Below are positions 54,004 through 61,066 of a stretch of 64,000 nucleotides of DNA, piece after piece. The stretch covers positions 62,001 to 126,000 of the forward strand of contig JAEEQS010000003.1 in NCBI GenBank assembly GCA_016285455.1. Reading direction: 5' to 3'. Numbering within the stretch: the stretch's first letter is position 1; every line of letters begins with the position of its first letter. Origin of the DNA: Bacteroidales bacterium (GTDB lineage Bacteria; Bacteroidota; Bacteroidia; Bacteroidales; UBA932). The position numbers and the translations under genes were made by a program. The notes beneath the pieces are model-generated. The model made no database searches. It had not been told where the DNA came from and was given only the letters and a program-made list of their open reading frames with translations.

Positions 54004-56154
54004 ATGAAGACATACGAAACCAAAAACGTAAGGAATGTCGTTCTGCTGGGAAGCCCTAAATCGGGCAAGACTACCTTTGCGGAAAGCATGATGTTCGAGG
54101 GCAAGGTCATAGACCGCCGCGGCTCTATCGAGGGCAAAAACACAATGAGTGACAATACCGAGATAGAGCAGATTTATCAGAGATCTATTTATTCAACACT
54201 CCTTTACACGGAGTACAACGACACCAAGTTCAACATCATAGACACTCCGGGTTCCGATGACTTTGTTGGCGGAGTTTATTCTGCTTTCACTGTATGCGAC
54301 AGCGGAATCGTTCTGGTGAACGCAACCCAGGGCGTGGAGGTTGGAACAGAGCTGTTCATCCGCCAGGCCCAGAAGGCCGGAAAGCCAATCGTTATTGCAG
54401 TAAACCAGCTGGATAGCGACAAGGCAGACTGGCACCAGGCAATCGAGAGCCTTAAGAACGTTTACGGCGGCAAGATAGTTCAGGTTCAGTTCCCTGTAGC
54501 TGTTGGCGCAGACTTCAACGCATTCGTGGATGTGCTGAAGATGAAGATGTACCGCTTCAAAGACGAGAACGGAACACGCGAGGAACTGGATATTCCTGCA
54601 GACCTTCAGGCAGAAGCTGAAGAGCTTCAGCAGCAGCTGATAGAGAAGGCAGCCGAGAACGACGAGCAGCTTATGGAGATCTTCTTTGACAAGGGAAGTC
54701 TTTCCGAGGACGAGGTTCGTTCCGGACTGAGGGCAGGAATGCTCAACGATGAGATATTCCCTGTATTCTGCCTTTCAGCAAAGAAAGACATCGGCGTAAA
54801 GAGAGTGATGGAATTTGTTATCAACACTCTTCCAAACCCAGGCGAACACGAGAACGAGCTCAAAGACGGCGGAAAGGTTAAGGTTGACTCTTCCGCTCCT
54901 ACAGCCCTGTTTTTCTACAAGACCGCTCTGGAACAGCATCTTGGAGATGTTGCTTACTTCAAGGTTATGACCGGTACTCTCAAGGAGGGAATGGACCTTG
55001 TAAATCCTGAGACCGGAGACAAGGAAAGAGTTTCCATCATCTATGCCGCTGCAGGAAAGAAGAGAGAAAAACTTTCCGAGATGAAGGCCGGAGATATAGG
55101 CTGCACCGTTAAGCTCAAGAGCGTAAAGGCAGGACAGACCCTGTGCAACGGATGCGAGACCGTATTTGCTCCAACCCGCTTCCCGGATCCTAAGTTCCGC
55201 ACCGCCATCAAGGCAAAGGAGGAGAAAGATGAGGAGAAGCTCGGCGAAATCCTCAACCGCGCATCTGCAGAGGATCCTACAATCGTAGTTGAATACTCAA
55301 AGGAACTCAAGCAGACCATCCTTTCCGGTCAGGGAGAGCATCACATCAACATTCTCAAGTGGAAGATCAATAACGTGGACAAGCTGGAGATAGAGCTTAT
55401 GGCTCCTAAGATCCCTTACCGCGAGACCATTACAAAGGTTGCAAGGGCAGATTACCGCCACAAGAAGCAGTCCGGCGGCGCCGGCCAGTTTGGTGAAGTT
55501 CACCTGCTCATAGAGCCTTACTATGAGGGCAAGCCAGAGAACAACAAGTTCAAGGTAGACAACCAGGAGATGGTTCTCAACGTTAAGGGCAAAGAGGAAT
55601 ATCCTCTGGAGTGGGGCGGAAAGCTCGAGTACTACAACTGCGTTGTGGGAGGAGCAATCGACGCTCGCTTTATGCCAGCTATCCTCAAGGGTATAATGGA
55701 GAAGATGACCGAGGGTCCTCTTACCGGATCCTACGCCCGCGACATCCGCGTTTATGTTTATGACGGAAAGATGCACCCGGTTGACTCCAATGAGCTTTCA
55801 TTCAAGCTTGCCGCCAGGAACGCCTTCAAGGAGGCCTTTAAGAAGGCAGGTCCTAAGATCATGGAGCCTATCTACAACATCGAGGTAATGGTTCCGTCTG
55901 ACGCAATGGGAGATGTTATGAGTGACCTTCAGAACCGCCGCGCCCTCATAGAGGGAATGCAGAGCGAGAACGGCTTTGAGGTCATCAAGGCAAGAATCCC
56001 GCTTGCAGAGCTTTACAGATATTCAACCACACTCAGCTCCCTGACTTCAGGCCGCGCAACCTTCACCCAGAAGTTCGCAGAGTACCAGCAGGTTCCTGCA
56101 GACGTTCAGGAGAAGCTGCTGAAGGCTTACGAGGAGAGCGAAAAGGAAGAATAA
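54004..56154 (+). CDS. fusA2: Elongation factor G-like paralogue (EF-G2) with altered GTPase residues
   Basis: A 716-residue translocation-factor paralogue with the complete five-domain EF-G layout. The G domain keeps a P-loop (GSPKSGKTT, residues 16-24), but key hydrolysis residues differ from canonical EF-G. Switch 1 RGITI is RSIYS here (60-64), so the Mg-binding threonine is Tyr63. DTPGH is DTPGS (80-84), so the catalytic histidine is Ser84. NKMD is NQLD (134-137). Domains II-V look intact: the RKKQSGGAGQFGEVH region of domain IV (near 485-500) and the C-terminal SLTSGRATFTQKFAEYQQVP. Bacteroides has a reported EF-G2 that promotes translation without GTP hydrolysis during starvation, and this fits that protein. 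The stop codon overlaps the next ATG by one base. Confidence 0.93.
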   Translation: MKTYETKNVRNVVLLGSPKSGKTTFAESMMFEGKVIDRRGSIEGKNTMSDNTEIEQIYQRSIYSTLLYTEYNDTKFNIIDTPGSDDFVGGVYSAFTVCDSGIVLVNATQGVEVGTELFIRQAQKAGKPIVIAVNQLDSDKADWHQAIESLKNVYGGKIVQVQFPVAVGADFNAFVDVLKMKMYRFKDENGTREELDIPADLQAEAEELQQQLIEKAAENDEQLMEIFFDKGSLSEDEVRSGLRAGMLNDEIFPVFCLSAKKDIGVKRVMEFVINTLPNPGEHENELKDGGKVKVDSSAPTALFFYKTALEQHLGDVAYFKVMTGTLKEGMDLVNPETGDKERVSIIYAAAGKKREKLSEMKAGDIGCTVKLKSVKAGQTLCNGCETVFAPTRFPDPKFRTAIKAKEEKDEEKLGEILNRASAEDPTIVVEYSKELKQTILSGQGEHHINILKWKINNVDKLEIELMAPKIPYRETITKVARADYRHKKQSGGAGQFGEVHLLIEPYYEGKPENNKFKVDNQEMVLNVKGKEEYPLEWGGKLEYYNCVVGGAIDARFMPAILKGIMEKMTEGPLTGSYARDIRVYVYDGKMHPVDSNELSFKLAARNAFKEAFKKAGPKIMEPIYNIEVMVPSDAMGDVMSDLQNRRALIEGMQSENGFEVIKARIPLAELYRYSTTLSSLTSGRATFTQKFAEYQQVPADVQEKLLKAYEESEKEE

Positions 56155-56831
56155 TGATAATCCTCTGCGATAAAATCACCAAGGCCTTTGGGACCCAAGA
56201 GGTTCTCAAGGGCCTTAGTTTTACCGCATCCCAGGGAGAGGTGCTCAGCATCGTTGGCGCCAGCGGAGCCGGCAAGACTACTTTGCTCCAGATTCTGGGA
56301 ACAATACTTACTCCAGACAGCGGAAAGGTTGTCATAGATGGAATAGACGTATTTTCTCTGGACCCTAAAAGCTTGGCATCTTTCCGCAACCAGAAGATTG
56401 GCTTTGTTTTCCAGTTCCACCATCTTCTTCCTGAATTTTCCGCAGTTGAAAACATTATGCTTCCGGCGCTTATCGGAAGATATGAAGGCGCATCTAAGGA
56501 GAAGCTGACAGATAGGCAGATACGCCAGCGGGCAGAAGAGCTTCTGGCTGAACTTGGACTCAAGGGAAAAGAGAACAGTCGTCCTTCCGAGCTTAGCGGC
56601 GGAGAGCAGCAGAGAGTGGCGATAGCCAGAGCTATGATCAATAATCCAAAAATCATATTCGCCGACGAGCCTAGCGGTAATCTCGACAGCACCACCAAGC
56701 AGGAGCTCCACGACCTTTTCTTCCGGATGAGAGACTCTCACGGCCAGACAATTGTCATAGTCACTCACGATGAGGGCCTTGCCGCCAGATGCGACCGCTG
56801 CATGACACTAAAAGACGGTGTTTTTGTCTAA
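56154..56831 (+). CDS. LolD-like ABC transporter ATPase
   Basis: A 225-residue ATPase of the LolD/MacB type, which powers release of lipoproteins or substrates with an FtsX-type permease. Walker A is GASGAGKTT (around residue 38), followed by the Q-loop QFHHLLPEFSAVEN, signature PSELSGGEQQRVAIARA and Walker B IIFADEPSGNLD. No permease is adjacent; the FtsX-like permease at 44241-45551 is distant, so the pairing is unknown. Start and stop overlap both neighbours by one base (TAATG), so it is translationally coupled to EF-G2 and trmN6. Confidence 0.88.
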   Translation: MIILCDKITKAFGTQEVLKGLSFTASQGEVLSIVGASGAGKTTLLQILGTILTPDSGKVVIDGIDVFSLDPKSLASFRNQKIGFVFQFHHLLPEFSAVENIMLPALIGRYEGASKEKLTDRQIRQRAEELLAELGLKGKENSRPSELSGGEQQRVAIARAMINNPKIIFADEPSGNLDSTTKQELHDLFFRMRDSHGQTIVIVTHDEGLAARCDRCMTLKDGVFV

Positions 56832-57574
56832 TGGCAGGTAACAGTTATTTTGCCTTCAAGCGTTTTACGGTTGAGCAAGCCGATGTTGCAATGCGTGTAA
56901 ATACAGACGGCGTGCTTCTTGGCGCTTGGTTTACTATTCCAGATGAAATCAATCCTTCTGTTCTTGACGCTGGCTGTGGCACTGGAGTTATTGCACTTAT
57001 GGCTTCTCAGAGGCTGGCAGGGAAATTCACATCCTTTTCTGTTGGTGCGGTAGAGATAGACAACCCTTCCTGCATCCAGGCGCAGAAGAATTTTGCGGCC
57101 TCGCCGTGGAAAAGAAACCTGGTGCTATACAACTCTGACTATCAGTCTTTCTGCGATTCAGCTCTAGCAAAATACAACGCAATAGTTTCTAACCCTCCAT
57201 ATTTTGTGAACAGCCTCAAGAATCCGTCTCAGACAAAGAAAACAGCGCGTCATACAGATAGCCTTCCATATGAAGATTTGCTTTCGGGCGCCAAGAAAAT
57301 CCTGAAAGTTTCAGGACATCTGTCGGTAATTCTTCCTGCGGCAGAATTCGGTCTTTTTGAAAAAATCGCCGAGGAAAAAGGATTCTTTCCTTTCAGAAAA
57401 TGCAGGGTGTTTTCAAAAGAGGGAGATTCTTCTCCAATCAGGATAATGGCAGAATTTTCTATGGCCGGCAAAAAGAATGCAGAGGCGTCTCAAGACCTCT
57501 GCATTATGAATTTGAATCTTGAATATACTCCTGAGTACAAGTCTCTTACAAAAGACTTTTATCTGAAGTTTTAG
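56831..57574 (+). CDS. trmN6: tRNA1(Val) (adenine(37)-N6)-methyltransferase TrmN6-like
   Basis: A class I SAM-dependent N6-adenine methyltransferase of the YfiC/TrmN6 family, 247 residues. The start at 56831 is preferred over 14 codons upstream because it overlaps the previous stop (TAATG). Motif I is VLDAGCGTGVIALMASQR (around 43-60), motif IV is the catalytic NPPYF (around residue 127), and the N-terminal FKRFTVEQADVAMRVNTDGVLLGAW segment matches the family. Its stop codon overlaps that of the convergent gene (TTAG). The exact tRNA target is inferred from family. Confidence 0.87.
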   Translation: MAGNSYFAFKRFTVEQADVAMRVNTDGVLLGAWFTIPDEINPSVLDAGCGTGVIALMASQRLAGKFTSFSVGAVEIDNPSCIQAQKNFAASPWKRNLVLYNSDYQSFCDSALAKYNAIVSNPPYFVNSLKNPSQTKKTARHTDSLPYEDLLSGAKKILKVSGHLSVILPAAEFGLFEKIAEEKGFFPFRKCRVFSKEGDSSPIRIMAEFSMAGKKNAEASQDLCIMNLNLEYTPEYKSLTKDFYLKF

Positions 57575-58086
57575 TTGGTTTTCTTTGGCTCTCTGCCCTT
57601 AGGCCCCGACTGCCTTCTCCACTGAGAAAGAAGATCGTTCATAAATCTTTCCTCCACCATTCTTACCATAGCGGCTTTCTTTATAGGAAGCACTTTCTGG
57701 TATTCGTAATAGTGAAGTTTCTGGAGAGAAGCCTCCCTGTCGAGATTTTCGTAATAGGTATCTGCCAGGGCTTTGATCTCGTCATCGGTTGCATTTCCTT
57801 CTTTTACAGCCTTGTGCAACGCCCAAGCGCTTTTGCGGGTTTCTTTTCTGGCAGCATTTCTTTCCGCGTCGCATTTTTCATAAACCGGCCAGAAAACCTT
57901 TGCCTCTTCCGGGGTAAGCTGGAGTTGCTTTGTGAAAAATGCTATTTTGCGGCTCTGAATGTCGGCCATCATCTGCTCGAACTTTTCCTTGTTGCGCCCA
58001 TCGTTCTTCTTGTCCGCATTCTCGTTCTGCGCCAAACTTATAGTGCAGAAAGTCAAGGCTAAAGCCAAAAAGAATATTTTTTTCAT
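57571..58086 (-). CDS. Exported Spy/CpxP-like helical protein next to ECF sigma pair
   Basis: A 171-residue protein with signal peptide MKKIFFLALALTFCTISLAQ. The mature part is helical and very charged. It contains the LTPEEAKVFWPVYEK motif (56-70), which recalls the LTxxQ motif of Spy/CpxP periplasmic chaperones and the Bacteroidota proteins annotated as sensors of ECF-type sigma factors. It is 11 bases downstream of the putative anti-sigma gene and likely in the same operon, so it may be the periplasmic sensor arm. The function is inferred, not shown. Confidence 0.72.
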   Translation of the reverse strand: MKKIFFLALALTFCTISLAQNENADKKNDGRNKEKFEQMMADIQSRKIAFFTKQLQLTPEEAKVFWPVYEKCDAERNAARKETRKSAWALHKAVKEGNATDDEIKALADTYYENLDREASLQKLHYYEYQKVLPIKKAAMVRMVEERFMNDLLSQWRRQSGPKGREPKKTN

Positions 58087-58097
58087 AATTGTATGTT

Positions 58098-58589
58098 TTA
58101 TCTGTTAGTCGTTATTTCTTCAGCTATAAGACCCGGATAAGAAGGAGCCATCAAGGTAATGTATTCTTCCAACGCGTCGTATTCATCATCTGAAAGATCA
58201 TCGTCTTCTTCTTCAGGAACGTCTTGGGCGAAAGAGTTGTGATATATATCTACAACCTCTATGGCGCCGAACTTGTTAACCAGGCTGTCCAGCATCATAT
58301 TTCCCTCTTCTGTAAGCTCGCTCTGAGCAAGCGTATTGTTTTGCTTAAGGCTGGTAAGGCGCATAATGCCCCAGCCCATTCCGGCAACCAGCAGGAACGA
58401 GGCGGCAAGGGCAAGGCTTGCCTTGAGGACTTTTACCCAATCCCACTTTCCGGAAGGCTTTGTCTGAAGGGTTTTCTCCCTGAGCCTTTCTTCCAGATTT
58501 TCAAAATACCCCTCAGGAGCATCAAAAGGAATCTTCCTCATCTCAGCCCTTTGCAGGATATCCATTTCATTATTCCTTTCCATTTCCAT
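58098..58589 (-). CDS. Putative membrane anti-sigma factor
   Basis: A protein of about 163 residues with a single transmembrane helix (VLKASLALAASFLLVAGMGWGIM, residues 56-78) separating a cytoplasmic N-terminal part from an acidic periplasmic tail (EEEDDDLSDDEYDALEEY). A TTG start four codons upstream is possible; the ATG codons at 58589 and 58583 are more likely. It lies directly downstream of the ECF sigma gene, as anti-sigma factors usually do, and before the Spy-like gene. It has no recognisable zinc-binding anti-sigma motif. The assignment rests on position and topology. Confidence 0.68.
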   Translation of the reverse strand: MEMERNNEMDILQRAEMRKIPFDAPEGYFENLEERLREKTLQTKPSGKWDWVKVLKASLALAASFLLVAGMGWGIMRLTSLKQNNTLAQSELTEEGNMMLDSLVNKFGAIEVVDIYHNSFAQDVPEEEDDDLSDDEYDALEEYITLMAPSYPGLIAEEITTNR

Positions 58590-58636
58590 TTTTCTTTTCA
58601 ACGATATTTAGATGTCTATAGGCGCACAAAGTAAAA

Positions 58637-59185
58637 TCAAAATTTTCCAAACTCCTTGAGATTTTTCTCTATCTTCTTGTATGCCAGCGAATAAGATGCC
58701 TTAACAGCATCTGGATTACTATCTAGAATCTCAGCGATTTTGGCATACTCCATCTCCTGGAAGTACCTCATTGAGAATATGGCGCGTTGGCGGTCCGGCA
58801 GTTTTGCAACCTCGTGCTGAAGCAGAAACTGGATGGTATCTCCCCTGAAATACGGATCGTCGGCTATACGGTTGGCCAGCCTTGTTTCAAAAGGAGTCAG
58901 GGAAAACTTGTTGTTAAGCCTTTCTTTCTTCAGGAAGGTAAAGGCTTCGTTAGTGGCAATTCTGTACAGCCAGGTGTAAAGCCCGCTTTCTCCGCGGAAT
59001 GTAGGCAAGGCTTTCCAGACTTTCATAAACGTGTTCTGAAGAAGGTCATCCGCATCGTCGTGGTTAAAAACCAACTCTCTCAAATGCCAATAGAGTCTTT
59101 TAGAGTACTCTCTGACTATGAGGTTGAAAGCCTGAGTCTGCCCTCCTTCTGATTTATATATGTCCAGAATCTCCTTGTCGGTCAT
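58637..59185 (-). CDS. ECF-type RNA polymerase sigma factor
   Basis: A 182-residue extracytoplasmic-function sigma factor. Region 2 spans about residues 20-90: YSKRLYWHLRELVFNHDDADDLLQNTFMKVWKALPTF, the typical sigma-2.1 to 2.4 core. Region 4 is in the C-terminal half (VAKLPDRQRAIFSMRYFQEMEYAKIAEILD, then DAVKASYSLAYKKIE, a helix-turn-helix). One ATCGCTGAG word (58730-58738) encodes IAE in region 4. It starts right after the stop codon of the transketolase C-terminal gene (no gap), so it is co-transcribed with the split transketolase. The partner anti-sigma and a Spy-like protein follow. Target genes are unknown. Confidence 0.9.
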   Translation of the reverse strand: MTDKEILDIYKSEGGQTQAFNLIVREYSKRLYWHLRELVFNHDDADDLLQNTFMKVWKALPTFRGESGLYTWLYRIATNEAFTFLKKERLNNKFSLTPFETRLANRIADDPYFRGDTIQFLLQHEVAKLPDRQRAIFSMRYFQEMEYAKIAEILDSNPDAVKASYSLAYKKIEKNLKEFGKF

Positions 59186-60139
59186 TTATTTCCTTGAGAT
59201 GGCGCGTCTTGCTGCAGAGACTATGTGCTCCGCGTCCAGACCGTAGGCCTTCATCAGCTCTGCCGGCGTTCCACTCTGCCCGAATTTGTCGTTTATGGCC
59301 ACAAATTCCATAGGTGCCGGAGCCTCGGCCGCCAGAATTCCGGCAACCATTTCTCCCATTCCGCCAAAGATGAAATGCTCTTCAGCCGCAACGGCGCATC
59401 CTGTTTTCTTAATAGACTCAAGAACGGTGCCGCGGTCAAAAGGCTTGATTGTAGCAACGTTTATAACGTCTGCTGTTATGCCCTCCTTTTCCAGTTCTTC
59501 GGCTGCCAGAAGAGCCTCCCATACAAGGTGTCCCGTTGCAAGAATAGTGACGTCTTTTCCGTCGCTGAGCTTATAGGCCTTTCCTATTTCAAAGACTTGA
59601 TCTTCCGGAGTGAAGTTAGGCACGCTAGGCCTTCCAAATCTCAGATATACGGGGCCGTTCCACTTGGCAGCGGCAATGGTGGCGTTCTTTGTCTGGTTGA
59701 AGTCACACGGCACAACTACGCTCATTCCCGGAAGCATCCTCATAAGCCCGATGTCTTCCAGAATCTGGTGGGTTGCCCCGTCTTCTCCAAGCGTGATACC
59801 CGCGTGAGATGCGGCAATCTTGACGTTAGTCTCGGAATAGGCCACAGCCATTCTGACCTGGTCGTAAACCCTTCCCGCAGCAAAGGCCGCGAATGTTCCC
59901 ACAAACGGAACTTTTCCGTTAAGAGAAAGTCCTGCGGCTACGTTTATCATATTTGCCTCGGCGATTCCGGCCTGGAAAAACCTTTGAGGAAATTCCTTTG
60001 CAAAAGCGTCCATTTTAACGGAACCCTTGAGATCAGCGGCAAGAGCCACAACATCTTTGCACTCTCTTCCTGCGGCCTGAAGTCCTTCTCCGAATCCCGA
60101 GCGAGTATCCTTGTTTCCTGTATTTGTGTACTTTGTCAT
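59186..60139 (-). CDS. Transketolase, C-terminal subunit
   Basis: The second half of a split transketolase (317 residues), carrying the pyrimidine-binding and transketolase C-terminal domains. The pyrimidine-binding part includes RFFQAGIAEANMINVAAGLSL, with the catalytic glutamate in GIAEANM, and the C-terminal domain ends near GTPAELMKAYGLDAEHIV. It is needed together with the N-terminal subunit encoded just upstream. The gap is 19 bases to that gene and none to the downstream sigma gene. Confidence 0.92.
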   Translation of the reverse strand: MTKYTNTGNKDTRSGFGEGLQAAGRECKDVVALAADLKGSVKMDAFAKEFPQRFFQAGIAEANMINVAAGLSLNGKVPFVGTFAAFAAGRVYDQVRMAVAYSETNVKIAASHAGITLGEDGATHQILEDIGLMRMLPGMSVVVPCDFNQTKNATIAAAKWNGPVYLRFGRPSVPNFTPEDQVFEIGKAYKLSDGKDVTILATGHLVWEALLAAEELEKEGITADVINVATIKPFDRGTVLESIKKTGCAVAAEEHFIFGGMGEMVAGILAAEAPAPMEFVAINDKFGQSGTPAELMKAYGLDAEHIVSAARRAISRK

Positions 60140-60158
60140 TTTCCAGATGTTTTAATGG

Positions 60159-61010
60159 TTAAAAATCTCCGAGGGTTTCAGGTATCTGGGCTAGAGCAGC
60201 CTCGCATTCTTCTGGCTTCGGGGCCTTTCCGTGCCATTTGCAGGTGCCTTCCATAAAGTCCACGCCCTTTCCCATAACGGTCTTGAGCATAATCATAACC
60301 GGTTTCGGCTCAATTTGCTGCAGTTCTTCAGCTAGCTTTATCGCTGAGATAATGTCTTCCACGCTGTTGCCGTCTTCTGCTATGACCACATTCCAACCAA
60401 AGGCCTTCCACCTCTGGTCCAGATGGTCTGGGCCAATGACTTCTTCCGTGGTTCCGTCTATCTGCTGGCCGTTCCAGTCTGTGAAGGCAATCAGGTTGTC
60501 TACTTTGTGGTGAGATGCAAACTGGGCGGCTTCCCAGATCTGGCCCTCCTGGCTTTCCCCGTCTCCCACAAGACAATAAACTTTGTTAGGATCGCCAGAG
60601 AGTTTCTTTCCCAGCGCGGCTCCTACGGCTACGCTGAGGCCTTGCCCCAGAGAGCCGCTGGCTTCAAACACTCCCGGAAGGTTTGTGTCCGTTGCCGGAT
60701 GCCCCTGAAGACGGCTTCCAATCTTGCGGAACGTGGAGAGTTCTTCTACAGGAAAATAACCGCTTCTGGCAAGGGCGCTGTAAAGCAGAGGAGATTCGTG
60801 CCCGCAGGAAAGGAAGAACATATCTTGTCCTTTTCCGGTACGGTTCCAGTTCTTTGGATCGTGCTTCATCTTGTTGAAATACAGCACGGTTACAACATCT
60901 GTGGAGCTGAGGCTTCCTCCCGGATGCCCGCTCTTTGCCAGTGTCACCATACGGAGAATGTCTCTTCTGATCTGGCTGGCAATATCTTTCAGTCTTTGAA
61001 GGTCAGACAT
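60159..61010 (-). CDS. Transketolase, N-terminal (thiamin diphosphate-binding) subunit
   Basis: The first half of a split transketolase (about 283 residues), which binds thiamin diphosphate and magnesium. The start at 61010 (MSDLQRLKDIASQ) is preferred over a TTG two codons earlier. Segments around SGHPGGSLSSTDVVTVLY (29-46), LSCGHESPLLYSAL, EASGSLGQGLSVAVGAALG and the GDGESQEGQIWEAAQF metal motif are the family hallmarks. With the downstream C-terminal subunit it makes a complete pentose-phosphate enzyme. The operon continues into a stress-type sigma factor, which is unexpected for a housekeeping enzyme. Confidence 0.92.
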   Translation of the reverse strand: MSDLQRLKDIASQIRRDILRMVTLAKSGHPGGSLSSTDVVTVLYFNKMKHDPKNWNRTGKGQDMFFLSCGHESPLLYSALARSGYFPVEELSTFRKIGSRLQGHPATDTNLPGVFEASGSLGQGLSVAVGAALGKKLSGDPNKVYCLVGDGESQEGQIWEAAQFASHHKVDNLIAFTDWNGQQIDGTTEEVIGPDHLDQRWKAFGWNVVIAEDGNSVEDIISAIKLAEELQQIEPKPVMIMLKTVMGKGVDFMEGTCKWHGKAPKPEECEAALAQIPETLGDF

Positions 61011-61051
61011 AAGCAAAAAATTGTCGGTTTTATACTGATTGTAAATTTAGT

Positions 61052-61059
61052 TATTTTTG
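61052..61059 (+). promoter_or_regulatory. -7 promoter element for lepA
   Basis: TATTTTTG matches TAnnTTTG, with 7 bases between it and the lepA ATG at 61067. A leaderless or very short-leader transcript is implied. Confidence 0.6.
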
Positions 61060-61066
61060 CACTGCG

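Larger units (their letters stand above)
247..60348. repeat. Dispersed over-represented 9-mer ATCGCTGAG (core TCGCTGAG)
   Basis: Hand-located plus-orientation sites of ATCGCTGAG or GTCGCTGAG start at 247, 1653, 6733, 11633, 18761, 20213, 21018, 23441, 28883, 30615, 33526, 34837, 35418 (8-mer), 46346, 49057, 59562 (8-mer) and 60340. Minus-orientation sites (CTCAGCGA) start at 4132, 4205, 11358, 11607, 18820, 23358, 28736, 33909, 36432, 36827, 39375, 39727, 43685, 45554, 46553, 52807 and 58730. That is 34 copies of the core 8-mer against about 2 expected in a random 64-kb sequence over both strands. Within genes the word encodes IAE, LSD or LSE, SLR or SLS, or SAI or SAM depending on phase and orientation, so it is not one peptide motif. 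Confidence 0.8.

Noticed and set aside
59225..60256. A 343-codon plus-strand open frame opposite the transketolase genes
   Set aside because: Antisense to two conserved enzyme genes, with no independent support.
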